From NCBI RefSeq assembly GCF_014466955.1, contig NZ_AP023396.1:4898001-4962000 (forward strand): a stretch of 64,000 bases of DNA, in the 5' to 3' direction. Below the pieces are notes generated by a model. That model was given only the letters and a program-made list of their open reading frames with translations, was not told the origin of the DNA and ran no database searches. The translations under genes were made by a program, and so were the position numbers. Shown here one piece after another: positions 43,001-55,000 of this stretch. The stretch comes from Nocardia wallacei. GTDB taxonomy: Bacteria; Actinomycetota; Actinomycetes; Mycobacteriales; Mycobacteriaceae. The stretch's first letter is position 1; each line of letters opens with the position of its first letter.

Positions 43001-46000
43001 TACCGATCGGCTGTCTTCTCGAACGTGGTTGCCAGGCAGTCTTTTTCGAAGTCGACGTCCGGCCCGTGCCCCCATTCGAGCACGCGGCTCCGCTCCGCGC
43101 CGCGCAGCAGATCGGTGCCCGCGACCGTCCGTTCCGCAGCGTCGGCGAGCGCAGCGCAGGCCGCCCGGAAGCGATCCCACCAGTCCGCCGCGGAACCGGA
43201 CCAGGCCAGCTGCCGCGGCCGCACCGCCAGGCGGAAGACCGTGCGCTCGGCGCCGGGCACCACGACCAGCGCGACCGGGTAGTGCGGGCGGTCGAAGACG
43301 TCGACCATGCGCGCGCGCAGTCCGGTGTCACCCAGATCGTCGACCTGCACCGGATAGTTCTCGAAAACCACCGAGGTGTCGAACAATTCGGCGCTGCCGG
43401 CGACCTCTTCGATCTCGTGCAGCCCGAGGTGGTCGTGCTCGTAGAGAGCGGCCCGGGCCGCCTGCAGCCCGGCGGCGAGTTCGGCGAGGGTGTCGCCCGG
43501 CCGCAGCCGTACCCGCACGGGGACCGTGTTGATCATCAGGCCCACCATCCGCTCGGCGTCCAAGTCGGCCGGACGCACCGCCACGGTGGTGCCGAAGACG
43601 ACGTCGTCGCTGCCCGTGAGGTGCGCCAGCACCAGCGACCAGGCCGCCGAGACCAGCGTGTTGAGGGTCAGCCCGGCCTCGGCCGCGCGCTCGGGCAGTC
43701 GCTTCGCGAGCTCGTCCGGCAGTACGAATTCGTGCACTTCCGGTTGTTCGGACCAGCCGGACCGGCCGGCGCGGCTGACGCGGGTCGGGCGGCAGTCGCG
43801 CAGCGCGGTCCGCCACGCGGCTCGGGCCGCGCCGCGGTCGCGGGTGGACCGCCATCGCAGGTAGTCGCGGAACGGCGGCGCGGGCGGCAGTTCCGCGCCC
43901 AGGTACAGCAGGATCGTCTCGCGCAGCACATTGGCCACCGACCAGCCGTCGAGCAGGACATGGTGGTGGGTGAACGCCAGCCGCCACTCCCGCTGCCCGA
44001 TCCGGATGAGGCAGAACGCCAGCGGCGGCGCGGTGGCCGGGTCGATCCGGCGGCGTTCGGCCCGCAAGGCGCCGGCCACGGCGCGATCGCGCTCGGGCAG
44101 GGCGGTGAAATCCACCGTGCGCCAGTCCGGTTCGGCCGCTTCGCGGACGACGGCGACGATCCGGTCGGCGCCTTCGACGGCGAAGACGCAGCCCAGGTGA
44201 GGGTGGCGGCGCAGCAGCGCGACGGTGGCCGCCCGCAGACGTTGTTCGTCCAGATCTCCCTCGAGGCCGAGGACGAGCTGCACCACGTACACGTCCTCGG
44301 GAGCATCGGTGGTCCGCTGATAGAGCGTGTGGAACAACAGCCCGGACTGCAACGGTGTCGCGGGCAGCAGGTCCGACGGTTCGCCGAAGGCGTCGCGCAG
44401 CCGGGCCAGTTCCGCCGCGGTGACCTCGGCGAGCGGGAAGTCCGACGGTGTGCGCGGCACGCCCGCCGGATCGGTGTGGTGCGCGGCGAAGGCGGCGAGC
44501 GCCGCGGTCCAGTCGGCGGCCAGCCCCGACACCGTGGCGGCGTCCAGAACACTCGGCGCCCAGGTCCATTCGGCTTGCAGCACCGGGCCGTCGGGCGTTT
44601 CCCGCACGGCGGCGTTGATTTCGAGCGCGTGGGGCAGCGCCATGGCCGCATCGGCCGTACTGCCAAATCGCACGCCGAGCGCCCCGGCGTCGCCGCCCAG
44701 CCTGCCGAGATAGTTGAACCCGATCGGCACCCGGGCGGCCGCGATCTCGGGCGGCACGTCCTGCGCGTGGCGCAACATGCCGTAGCCGACGCCGCGCCGG
44801 GGCGTGGATCGCACCGCTTCCTTGACGGTATTGGCCACGTGGGTGAGGCCGGAACCGTTGCGCACCATGGCGTCCCAGTCCGGCACACCGGCCGACAGCC
44901 GCACGGGGTAGACGACCGTGAACCAGCCGACGGTGGTCGAAACGTCCAGCGCCGCGAGGCTCGGGTCGGTGAGGTCGCGGCCGTGTCCCTCGACGTCGAC
45001 GAGTACACCCGGCCCGTCGGGCACGGCGCGGTGGGCCGCGGCCGACAGTGCGGCGAGCAGGATATCGGCCGCCGTGCCCCGGAACCGATGCGGGACGCGG
45101 GTGAGCAGTTCGGCGGTCTGCGCCGCATCCACTGTCACCGTGAGTGTTTCGGCGCTGCCGACCGTATCGCGGGCCGGGTCCAGCCGATGAGCTGCCAGTC
45201 CGCTCGCCACCTGTCCCACCGTCCGGCGCCACCACCGCGTCTCCGCCGCGGGCACCGGCTGCTCCGCCAGCGCGGCCGTCCAGGTCCGCAGCGGCGTGAC
45301 GACCGGCGCGAACGCCGGTTCCACGCCCGTGGTCACCGCGCGATGCGCGGCGGCCAGCTCCGGTATCAGAATGCGCCAGGAGACGCCGTCGACCGCGAGA
45401 TGGTGGACGACGATCAGCAGCAGGCCCGGCCGCGCGTCCAGCCACACCGCCTGCAGCAGTACCCCCTCGGACGGCCGCAGCCGGTCCCGCGCGCCGGTGA
45501 GTGCGTCCGGCAGAGCCGCTTCGGCATCCTGGACGGCACTGTGCCGCAACAAGTTCGCCGCCGCCACCGCGCCGGGCGGCCGTACCACCAGCTGCCGTCC
45601 GTCGATCACCTGCAAGCGCAGGGCGTCGTGGCGGTCCACGATGCGTCGCAGTGCCGAGGCGAGCGTGTCGGCGGTGGCGTCGTCCGGCGCGGGCACCACG
45701 ACGTACTGCCCGAAACCGTCGGTGGGCGTGGGGTTGTCGAGCAGGTCGCGCATGATCGGCGTCGGCGCTACCGGCCCGACACCGGCCAGCGGGTCGGCCG
45801 GGGCCGACACCGCCGTCGCGATCCGGGCCAGTTCGCGGACGGTCTGCCGCTCGAACACGTCCGTGGGCGTGAGCGACACCCCACTGCTCCGCGCGCGGTT
45901 CACCAGCCGGATGGCGAGAATGCTGTCGCCGCCGAAGCGGAAGAAGCTGTCGTGCACGCCCAGGTCGTCGACGCCGAGCACGGACCGCGCCAGTTCGAGC

Positions 46001-49000
46001 AGCAGGGTCTCGGTCACGGGGTCCACCGCCGCCGACGCCGGGACCGCCGGTGGCGGCGCGACCGGCGCGGACCGCAGTCGCTCACCGTCGGCCAGGAACG
46101 GCAGCTCGTCGACCGGACGGTCCGGTTCGGCCAGCGCGGCGGCCAGTAGCCGCCGCAGACCCGCGGCCAGCGACTCGGCCGTCGTCCGCTCGAACAGATC
46201 GGTGCTGTACTCCAGTACGCCGCCCACTGTCCCTGTCCCCCAGGCGAACTCGAACAGCAGCGGGAACTTGGCGTGTGTTCGCGGCAGCTCGATCGGGCGG
46301 CAGGTCAGACCCGCCAGGTCGACGGCGGCCCGTTCCGGCCGCAGGGTCACCATGACCTCGAACAACGGGTGCCGCCCCGCCGTGCGCTCGGGCCGAACGG
46401 CCGCGACGACGCGGTCGAAGGGCACCGGATGCGCGAAGGCGGCCAGGTCGGCCTCGCGCGCCCGATCGACGGCCGCCGCGAAGCCCGGCCGTCCGGACAG
46501 GTCGGTGCGCAGGACCACCGTTTCGGCGAAGAACCCGATCAGTTCGTCGAGGCCGACCGTGTCGCGTCCCGAGGTCACCGTGCCCACGACGATGTCGGTG
46601 CCCGCGCCCGCCCGGCCGAGCAGGCAGGCGACCGCGGCGTGCAGCACCATGAACGGCGTCGCGTTCCGGGCGGCCGCCAGCGCCGCGATCCGGTCGCGGA
46701 TGTCGCCGTCGAATTCGAGCGGCACCGTGTCACCGCGCTGCGTGAGCGCCGCCGCCCGGCGGTCGAGCGGCAACTGCGAGTGTTCGGGCAGGTCGCGCAG
46801 CGTGTGCCGCCACCGCGTGAGTTCGGCCGCGAGCGCGGGGTGCGGGTCGTCGGGGGCGCCGAGGGTGGCGTGCTGCCACACCACGTAGTCCGCGTACTGC
46901 ACCGGAAGCGGCGGCCATTCGGGGGCCTGCCCGGCGCGGCGCGCGGCGTAGGCGGTCCCGAGGTCGGCGGCCAGCACGCCCAGGGAGTGTTCGTCGGCGA
47001 TGAGATGATGCAGTACGAGCAGGAACACGGTACTCGTGTCACCGGTGAATACGGTTGCCCGCCAAGGCGGCCGGACACACGGGTCGAACGGACGTACCGC
47101 CTCGGCCGTCAGTCGTTCCACAGTGGGCTCGCCGGTCTCGATCGACATCGGTTCCGGCGAGCCGTCGTGAATCAGTTGCGCATCACCGGATTCGGTGAAC
47201 ACGGTGCGCAAACTCTCGTGCCGTGCCCGCACATCGGCGAGCGCGGCCCGCAGCGCGTCGAGATCCACCGCGCCGGTCAGTTCCACGGCGACCGGGATGT
47301 GATACGCGACCGACGAGGGGTCGAGCCGGTACAGGGTCCACAATCGCTGCTGCGCCGCCGAGAGCGGAATGCGATCCGGTCGCGGACCGCCGAGCGCGAA
47401 CCCCTGCGGTGCGGTCGTTTTCGCCTGCTCGATCGCCTCGGCGAGCCCACCGACGGTCGGCCGGTCGAACAGGTCCCGGACATCGATGTCGGCGTTGAGT
47501 TCCGCGCGGATCCGCAGCACCAGCCGGCCCGCCAGCAGCGAGTCGCCGCCGAGTGCGAAGAAGTTCTCGCCCGGACCGAAGTCGTCGCGCCCGAGCGTGT
47601 CGGCGAACAGGTCGTACACGGTCTTCGCGAGTTCACCGGCCGGGCGGCCGCGGCGACCGGCGGCGGTGCGCAGGGCGGACAACGCGGCGTGGTCGATCTT
47701 GCCGTTCGCGGTGAGCGGCAGGGCGTCCACCGGCACGACGAGCGACGGCACCGCGTGCGCGGGCAGCGTCGCGGCGAGCCGGTCGCGCAGCACCCCCGCG
47801 TCGGCGCCGGGCGCGACGGCGTAGGCGACCAGCCGCCGGTCCCCCGGCGCGCGTTCCTCGGCACGGACCACCGCCGCCGTCACCCCGGGCAGCGCGCACA
47901 GGGCGGCCTCGACCTCACCCGGCTCGAGGCGGAACCCACGGATCTTGACCTGCCGGTCCGCGCGGCCCAGGTACTCCAGCCCGCGACCGCCCACCCGGCC
48001 CAGATCCCCGCTGCGATACATGCGGGCGCCGGGCGGGCCCGCCGGATCGGCGACGAACCGGGCCGCCGTCAAGCCCGACCGCCCCAGGTAGCCGGTCGCG
48101 AGGCCGTCACCGCCGAGGTAGATCTCGCCGGGCAGGCCCGCGGGCACCTCGCGCAGCGCCGCGTCGAGCAGGCGCACTCGCCGACCCGGAAGGGGCTGCC
48201 CGACAACACTTTCGGGCCCGCGGTCGGCGTCGGTCGCCAGTTCGTGCGCGGTGGCGTGCACGGTGGTCTCCGTGATGCCGTACATGTTCACCAGTCGCGG
48301 GCCGCCACGGCCGACCGCCGCCGCCCACCCCGCCAGCCGGCGCGGGTCGGTCTTGTCGCCGCCGAGCACGACCAGACGCAGCGCCAGTTCCGCCGCGCGC
48401 GCCGGCCTGGCGGCAACGACGGCGGTGAGCAGATCGAACGCGGCGGGTGTCTGATTGAGGACGGTGACGCGGTGGGTGACGAGCAGATCGAGGAAGTCGT
48501 CCGGCGACCGTGCGATCCGCTCGTCCACGATCACCAGCGTCGCGCCGTGCCGCAGCGCACCCCAGATCTCCCACACCGAGAAGTCGAAGGCGACGGAATG
48601 GAACAGGGTCCACACGTCGGCCGGGCCGAGGTCGAACAGCGACCGGGTCGACGCGAGCAGCCGTGCCGCGCACCGATGCGTGACCACCACGCCCTTCGGC
48701 CGCCCGGTGGAGCCGGAGGTGTGGATGACATACGCCGGGTTGTCCGGGTTCGGCCGAAAAGCGCTGTCTCGCAGCACTTCCGGCTCGCCGGGCGCATCGA
48801 TCACCAAGGTCTGCTCGCCCGCCAGCGCGGCCGCGTGGTCCCGGTCGGTGACCACGATTCCGGGCCGGGTGTCGTCCAGGATGAGCCGCAGACGCGCGGC
48901 CGGGTGCCGGGGATCCAGGGGGACGTAGGCCGCGCCGGACTTCAGCACCGCCACGATCGCCACGACGAGGTCGATACCGCGCGGCAGCAACACCGCGACC

Positions 49001-52000
49001 AGCATCCCGGGCCCCGCGCCACGGGCGGACAGCCGCGCCGCCCAGCGCTGCGACCGCTCGTGGAGTTCCCCGTACGACATCGACTCCGCGCCGTGCACGA
49101 GGGCCGTCGCCGTGGCGGAATGCTCCACACCGCGCAGCAGGCAATCGACGAGAGTGGTCGGCTCCGCGGTGTTCTCGCGCTCGCCTGCGGATGCGACGGC
49201 CACCGACGCGGGCGCGTCGCCGAACGGCAGTCGGCCGACCGGAGTGTCGGGATCGGCGGTGGCGAGCACGGACAGCAGGTCCAGGAGCCGGGCGTGGTGG
49301 GCCGCGAGATTGGCGGGGGTGTGCCGCGCCGTGACCGAGTCCAGGTCGAGGCGTAGTTCGGGTTCGCCGTTGTCGTAGACGCCGATCGTGACGCCGTCGG
49401 TGCGGCCCGGCGAACCCTGGTGGGGCACAGCCGGATTCCCGCCGAACTCGCGCATCAGATCCATCGGCATGATCGTCACCACCGGCCCGTGCGGTGGCCG
49501 CCCGTCGATGATCCCGGCGCGGCGCATGTCCGCCTGCCGGTAGTGCTGATGCCGCAGCACCGCCGAACTCTCCGCGCCGACCGCCGCGACCAGCGCCGAC
49601 AGCGGCGCACCCGGATCGACCGCCACACGCAGCGGCACCACGTTCGCGGTCATGCCCAGCGCGTGCCAGGAACGTTTCGCGGGCACGGTCAGACCGGGCA
49701 CGACGACGCGAGCGCCGGTGTCGGCGTGCAGGGCGAGCACGGTGGCCGTCAGTACCAGCACCGGCCACCGGACCCCGTAGGCGTCGGCACGGTCGCGCAG
49801 CGCCCGCCACGTGCCGGCGTCGAGCGTGCCGGTGTGCCGGACGAATTCGTCGGCACTGCCCTGCACGGCATCCTCGGCGAGCACGGCCGTCTCGGGGAGC
49901 CCGGCCAGCCGACCGGCCCAGAACTCGCGATCGGCGTCGAACCGGTGCGATCCGCGGTACCGGACGTCCTGCTCCACGAGGGCGTCCAGCCGGTCGAACA
50001 CCGTGTCCGCCACCGAGGTACCGGCAGACAGCGCGCGGTAGGTGTCCGACACCCGCTTGGTGAAGGCGGCCATGCCGCCGCCGTCGCCGACGATATGGTG
50101 AAAACGCAGGAACCACAGGTGATCCGCCTCGCCGACCCGCAACAGCGCGTGATCGAACAGCGGGGCGGCGGTCAGGTCGTAGGGCCGGTCCAATTCGGTC
50201 GCGATGTAGGCCCGAGCGGCGTCGAACGGCTCGGCGGTGCCACGAAAGTCCTTGTGGTGCAACGGCCAGTCGGTGAGGTCCATGAGCTCCTGGACCGGCC
50301 CGTCGTCGCCGACCGCGATGCGCACCCGCAGCGTCTCGGCACCGGCGACCGTGTGCCGCAGCGCGCGCTCGAACAGCGCGTGGTCGAGTTCGCCACGGAT
50401 GTGCAGATAGCCACCGACGACGAAGCGACGGCCGGTGCGATCGAGTTGCTGGCCGAACCAGATCTCGCGCTGCGCGGCGGTCAGCGGCCGCGCGCGCTCG
50501 TCGCCCACCGGTTCGGTGTCGAGGGCGTGCAATGCGAGGTCCGGCTGCCGGACGAGGTCGGCCAGCAACCGGCAGTATTGCGCGGCCAGCTCTTCGACCG
50601 TGCCGCGGTCGAACAGGTCGGTCGCGTACTCCACGGTCCCGACGGCCGGCTGCCCCGGAGCCGGTGCGGTGAGGCCGAAGAACAGATCCACCTTGGCGGC
50701 GCCGGTGTCGACCGGCACCGGCTCGACGTGCAGGCCGGGCAGCGTCAGCTGCGGCACGGCGGTGTTCTGCCACGCGAACATCACCTGGTACAGCGGGTGG
50801 TACGCGGTCGAGCGCCGCGGCGCCACCAGCTCCACCAGCCGTTCGAAGGGCGCGTCCTGATTGTCGTAGGCGGCCAGGGCTTTCGCGCGCACGCGGTCCA
50901 CCACTGTCGCGAACGACACCTCACCCGACACGCCCACACGCAGCACCCAGGTGTTGACGAAGAAGCCGACCAGATCGCCGAGCGCCGGGTCGTTGCGTCC
51001 GGCGATCGGCCCGCCCAGGGTGATGTCCGTGCCCGCGCCCCGCCGGTGCAGCAGCACGACCAGCGCCGCCTGCAGCACCATCGACGTGGTGGCGCGCCGG
51101 GCGCCCGCGTAGGCCTCCACCGCGGCGAGCAGGTCCGCGTCGATGGTCAGGCCGACCTGCCCGGCGCCGCCCCGCGCGATCTCCGGCCGGGGACGGTCGG
51201 CCGGAAGCGGCAGCGGCTGGGGCAGATTCGCCAATTCGGTGCGCCAATATTCCAGCTGGCCGCGCAGCAGCGGAGTGGGTTCGTCATCGGCGCCGAGCCG
51301 TTCCCGTTGCCACAGGGTGTAATCGGCGTACTGCACGGGCAGTGGATCCCACGCGGGTTCGCTCCCGGCGCACCGGGCGGTGTAGGCGGTGGCCACGTCG
51401 CGAGCCAACGGCACCATCGACCAGCCGTCGGCGGCGATGTGGTGCAGCACGACGATGAGCACGTGATCGGCCGGGCCACAGCGCATCAGCGCGGCGCGGA
51501 TCGGCAGATCCTTCGCCAGATCGAACCGGCGGCGCGCGGCGGCGCTGAGCCGCGCGGACAGGCTCGCCGCACCGGATTCTATGACCGGCAGCGCGAGTTC
51601 CACGTCCGCCGGATCCAGGATGCGCTGATACGCCACCCCGTCCGCCACCGCGCACACCGTCCGCAGCGCCTCGTGCCGGATCACCACATCGCGCAGCGCG
51701 GCCCGCATGGCGTCCAGGTCGACGGGTCCGGTCAGCCGCAGCGCGAGCGGGATGTTGTACATCGGTGCGCCGTCGGACAATTCGTGCACCAGCCACAGCC
51801 GCCGCTGGCCGTGGGACAGCGGAACGCGCTCCGGTCGCGGCATCGGGACCACACCGCGATCCCTCGGCGCGGGCCGGGCGTGCGCGGCGAGTGCCGCCAC
51901 GGTCGGCGCGGTGAAGATCTCCCCGATCGGAACCTCCGCCCCGGCGCGGGCCCGCAGCAGGCTCACCATGCGCATGGCGCTCAGCGAATCCCCGCCGAGG

Positions 52001-55000
52001 GCGAAGAAGTCGTCGTCGCGGCCCACCCGCGGCACGTCGAGCGCTTCGGCGTACGCCGCCGCCACCGCCGCTTCGAGCCGCCCGCGCGGCGGCTCGTAGG
52101 GCGGCGGCTCAGCAGCAGAAGCGCTCGGCGCGGGGTCGATGCGTGGCGCCTCGGCGGGGAGCAACCGCTGGATCGGCGCGTCCGGGTCGTCGATCATCGC
52201 CGACAGGACCCGCATCCACCGGTCGGTGAGTTCCCGGATCGTCGCCTCGTCGAAGCACTCTCGCAGGTATCCGGCCCGAACACGCAGCCGGGTGTCCAGC
52301 CACGCCACCAGGGTGAGCGGATAGTGCGTGCCGTCGTTGACCTCCACGCCCGTGACCGCCAGCCCGTCGGGGCCGTTCGCCGCGGTGAGGGTGGCGGCGT
52401 CGAGCGGGTAGGACTGTACCTCGAGCAGCGTGTCGAACAGCGCGGGGCGACCGGCCGCGGCCAGTATCTCGGCGAGCCCGAGATACTGGTACGCCACCAG
52501 GTCCGCCTGTTCGCGCTGGTGGCGGACCAGCAGTTCCGCGACCGTCTCCGTGGCGTCGAGCCGCACCCGGACGGGCACGGTATTGACGAACAACCCGACC
52601 ATTTCGGTCACGCCGGGCAGTTCCGCCGGTCGGCCCGACACGGCGGTGCCGAACGCCACGTCCGGGCGGCCGGTGGTGAGCGCCAGGGTCAGACCCCAGC
52701 TGCATTGCAGCACCGTGTTGGTCGTAACCTGGTGTGCGGCAGCCACTTTCCGAATCAACTCGCTGCGCGTCTCATCGAGGCCGAACTCCACGGTGTCGGC
52801 CACCGAGGTGATCCGGCGGGCGCGTTGCTCCGGCGCCAGCAGGGTCGGACCCGTCGCGTTCTGGAAGGCCGCCTGCCAGGCCCGTCGGGCGCTGTCGCTG
52901 TCCTGCCGCTGCAGCCACGCCAGGAAATGCTGGTAGCCGCGTACCGGCGGGAGGGCCGCGGGGGCTGCGCCCGCCGCGTAGCGCATCAGCAGTTCGGTGG
53001 CGACGAGCGGCATCGACCAGCCGTCCATCAGCAGGTGGTGCGTGGTCACCACGAACCGGAAGTCGTTGTCGCCGAGCGTGATCAAGGCGCAGCGCAGCAG
53101 TGGCGGCTCGTCGAGACGGAACGGCCGGCGGCGATCCGCCGCGGCGAATTTCGCGAACTCCGCCGCCGGGTCGGTGGTGTCGCGCAGGTCCAGGTCCGCC
53201 CAGGGCACCCGGACCGCGCCCGCCACGATCTGGACCGCGGCGCCCTCGGTGCGGGTGAGCACCGCGACCCGCAGCGCGGCGTGCCGATCGAGGATGCGGG
53301 CCACCGCGTCGCGCAGCCGTCGGGTGTCCACGGCGCCGGACAGCCGGAACACCGTTTGCACGTGATAAGCGTCGACGGACGACTGCGCCAGCACGGCGTG
53401 GAAGTAGAGGCCCTCCTGCAGCGGAGCCAGCGGCCACACGTCCGCCAGGCCGGGATAGCGGCGTTCCCACTGCTCGATCTCGTCCTGGCCCACCCGGACC
53501 AGCGGGAAGTCGGACGGTGTGCGGCCGCCCGCACCCGGCGCGGTGCCGTGCCGGGCCAAGCCCGCCAGCGCTTGCTGCCAGAGCGCGGTCAGCGCCTCGA
53601 TGTCTTTGTCCCCCAGCAGGGTTCGGGGATACGCGAAGACGGTGTGCAGACTGTCACCGGCGATCACGGTCGCCACGTCCAGACCCGCCATGGCGGGTAC
53701 GTCGGCGACGGGTTCCGGGAGATCGGACAGGTCGGGATCGGGCAGCCATGGCGCGTCGCCGGTCAGCGCGCCGGTGCGGCCGAGATAACGGAACCCGACC
53801 TCCGCCGGTGGCGCGGCGAGTTCCTCGGCGGCTCCCGCAGCGAGGTACCGCAGCACTCCGTAGCCGATGCCGCGATCCGGTAGCTCGCGCAGGTGCTGTT
53901 TGATCCGTTTGAGTGCCGCCCCCGCCGCCGGGCCGCCCGCCAGCGCATCGGCGGCATCGAGGCCGCTCACGTCGAGCAGCGCCGGGTAGACGGTGGTGAA
54001 CCAGCCGACGGTACGGGACAATTCGGCGCCGGGGACCGCTTCGCGCCCGTGCCCCTCGAGCCACACCCGGTGCCGCGCCGCCGCCTCCGGCCGCCACGCG
54101 GCCAAGGCCAGCGCCAGCGCGGTGAGCAGGACGTCCTGCGTATCGGCCCCGAAGCGCTCGGCGACGACCTCCAGCTCCGCGGTCGCCGCCTCCGCGACGC
54201 GCACCCGGACCGAGCGCACATCCTGCGCGCGATCCACCGACGGGTCGAACGGCCTTGCCCCCAACGGGGTTTCGACGGCGTCGAGAATGCGCCGCCACAG
54301 CGGCAGTTCCGCGGCGCGTGCGCCCTGTTGCGCGTCGGCGGCGAGTGCGTGCACCCAGCGGCGCATCGATGTGGTGGGCGCGGGCAGGGCGGCGGGTCCG
54401 CCGGATCGCAGTTGCGTCCACGCCGACATCAGGTCGGGCACCAGGATGCGCCACGACACCGCGTCCACGGCGATGTGGTGCACGACCAGCAGCAACCACC
54501 CGGCCGCGCCGGGACGGTCGAGCCAGACCGCTTGCAGCACAACCCCTGCCGCGGGCGACAGCCGCCGCAGCGCCGCGTCGTGCTCCGCCACCAGCAGCGC
54601 GCGGATCGCCTCGGTGTCCGCCGCCGGATCGACCTCGACCCGGTGCACGAGTGCCGCGACGTCCACCGCGCCGGGCGGCGCGACCGTCAGACGCCAGTCC
54701 CCCGTCTCCGGCGACGTGGCGACGGCCGTCCCGCCGCCCGCACGCCGGTACAGCCGGGCCCGCAGCATGTCGTGACGGTCGACGACGGCGGCGAGGGTCG
54801 CCGCCAGCGTCGCGTGGTCCACGCCGACCGGCAGCCGCAGCGTCGCCGACTGGGTCGGGCCGTCGCCGACGCCGTGGTCGATCAGGTGCCGCAGCACCGG
54901 CGGTAGGGGCATGTCCCCGACGCCCCCACCCGGCAGTTCGGTGAGGATTCGGGAGCCGGTGTCCGTCGGTGTCGTGGCGGCGAGGGCCGCGAGCGCGGCC

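Noticed and set aside
42754..46149. Very long open frame (over 1,100 codons) on the plus strand, opposite the NRPS
   Set aside because: It is the antisense shadow of the high-GC NRPS; the translation is low-complexity Arg/Gly/His-rich with no domain, and the minus strand reads as continuous NRPS domains.
49420..53883. A second long plus-strand open frame (almost 1,500 codons)
   Set aside because: Same reason: shadow of the NRPS C/E/T region, composition RG/HQ-rich, no motif.
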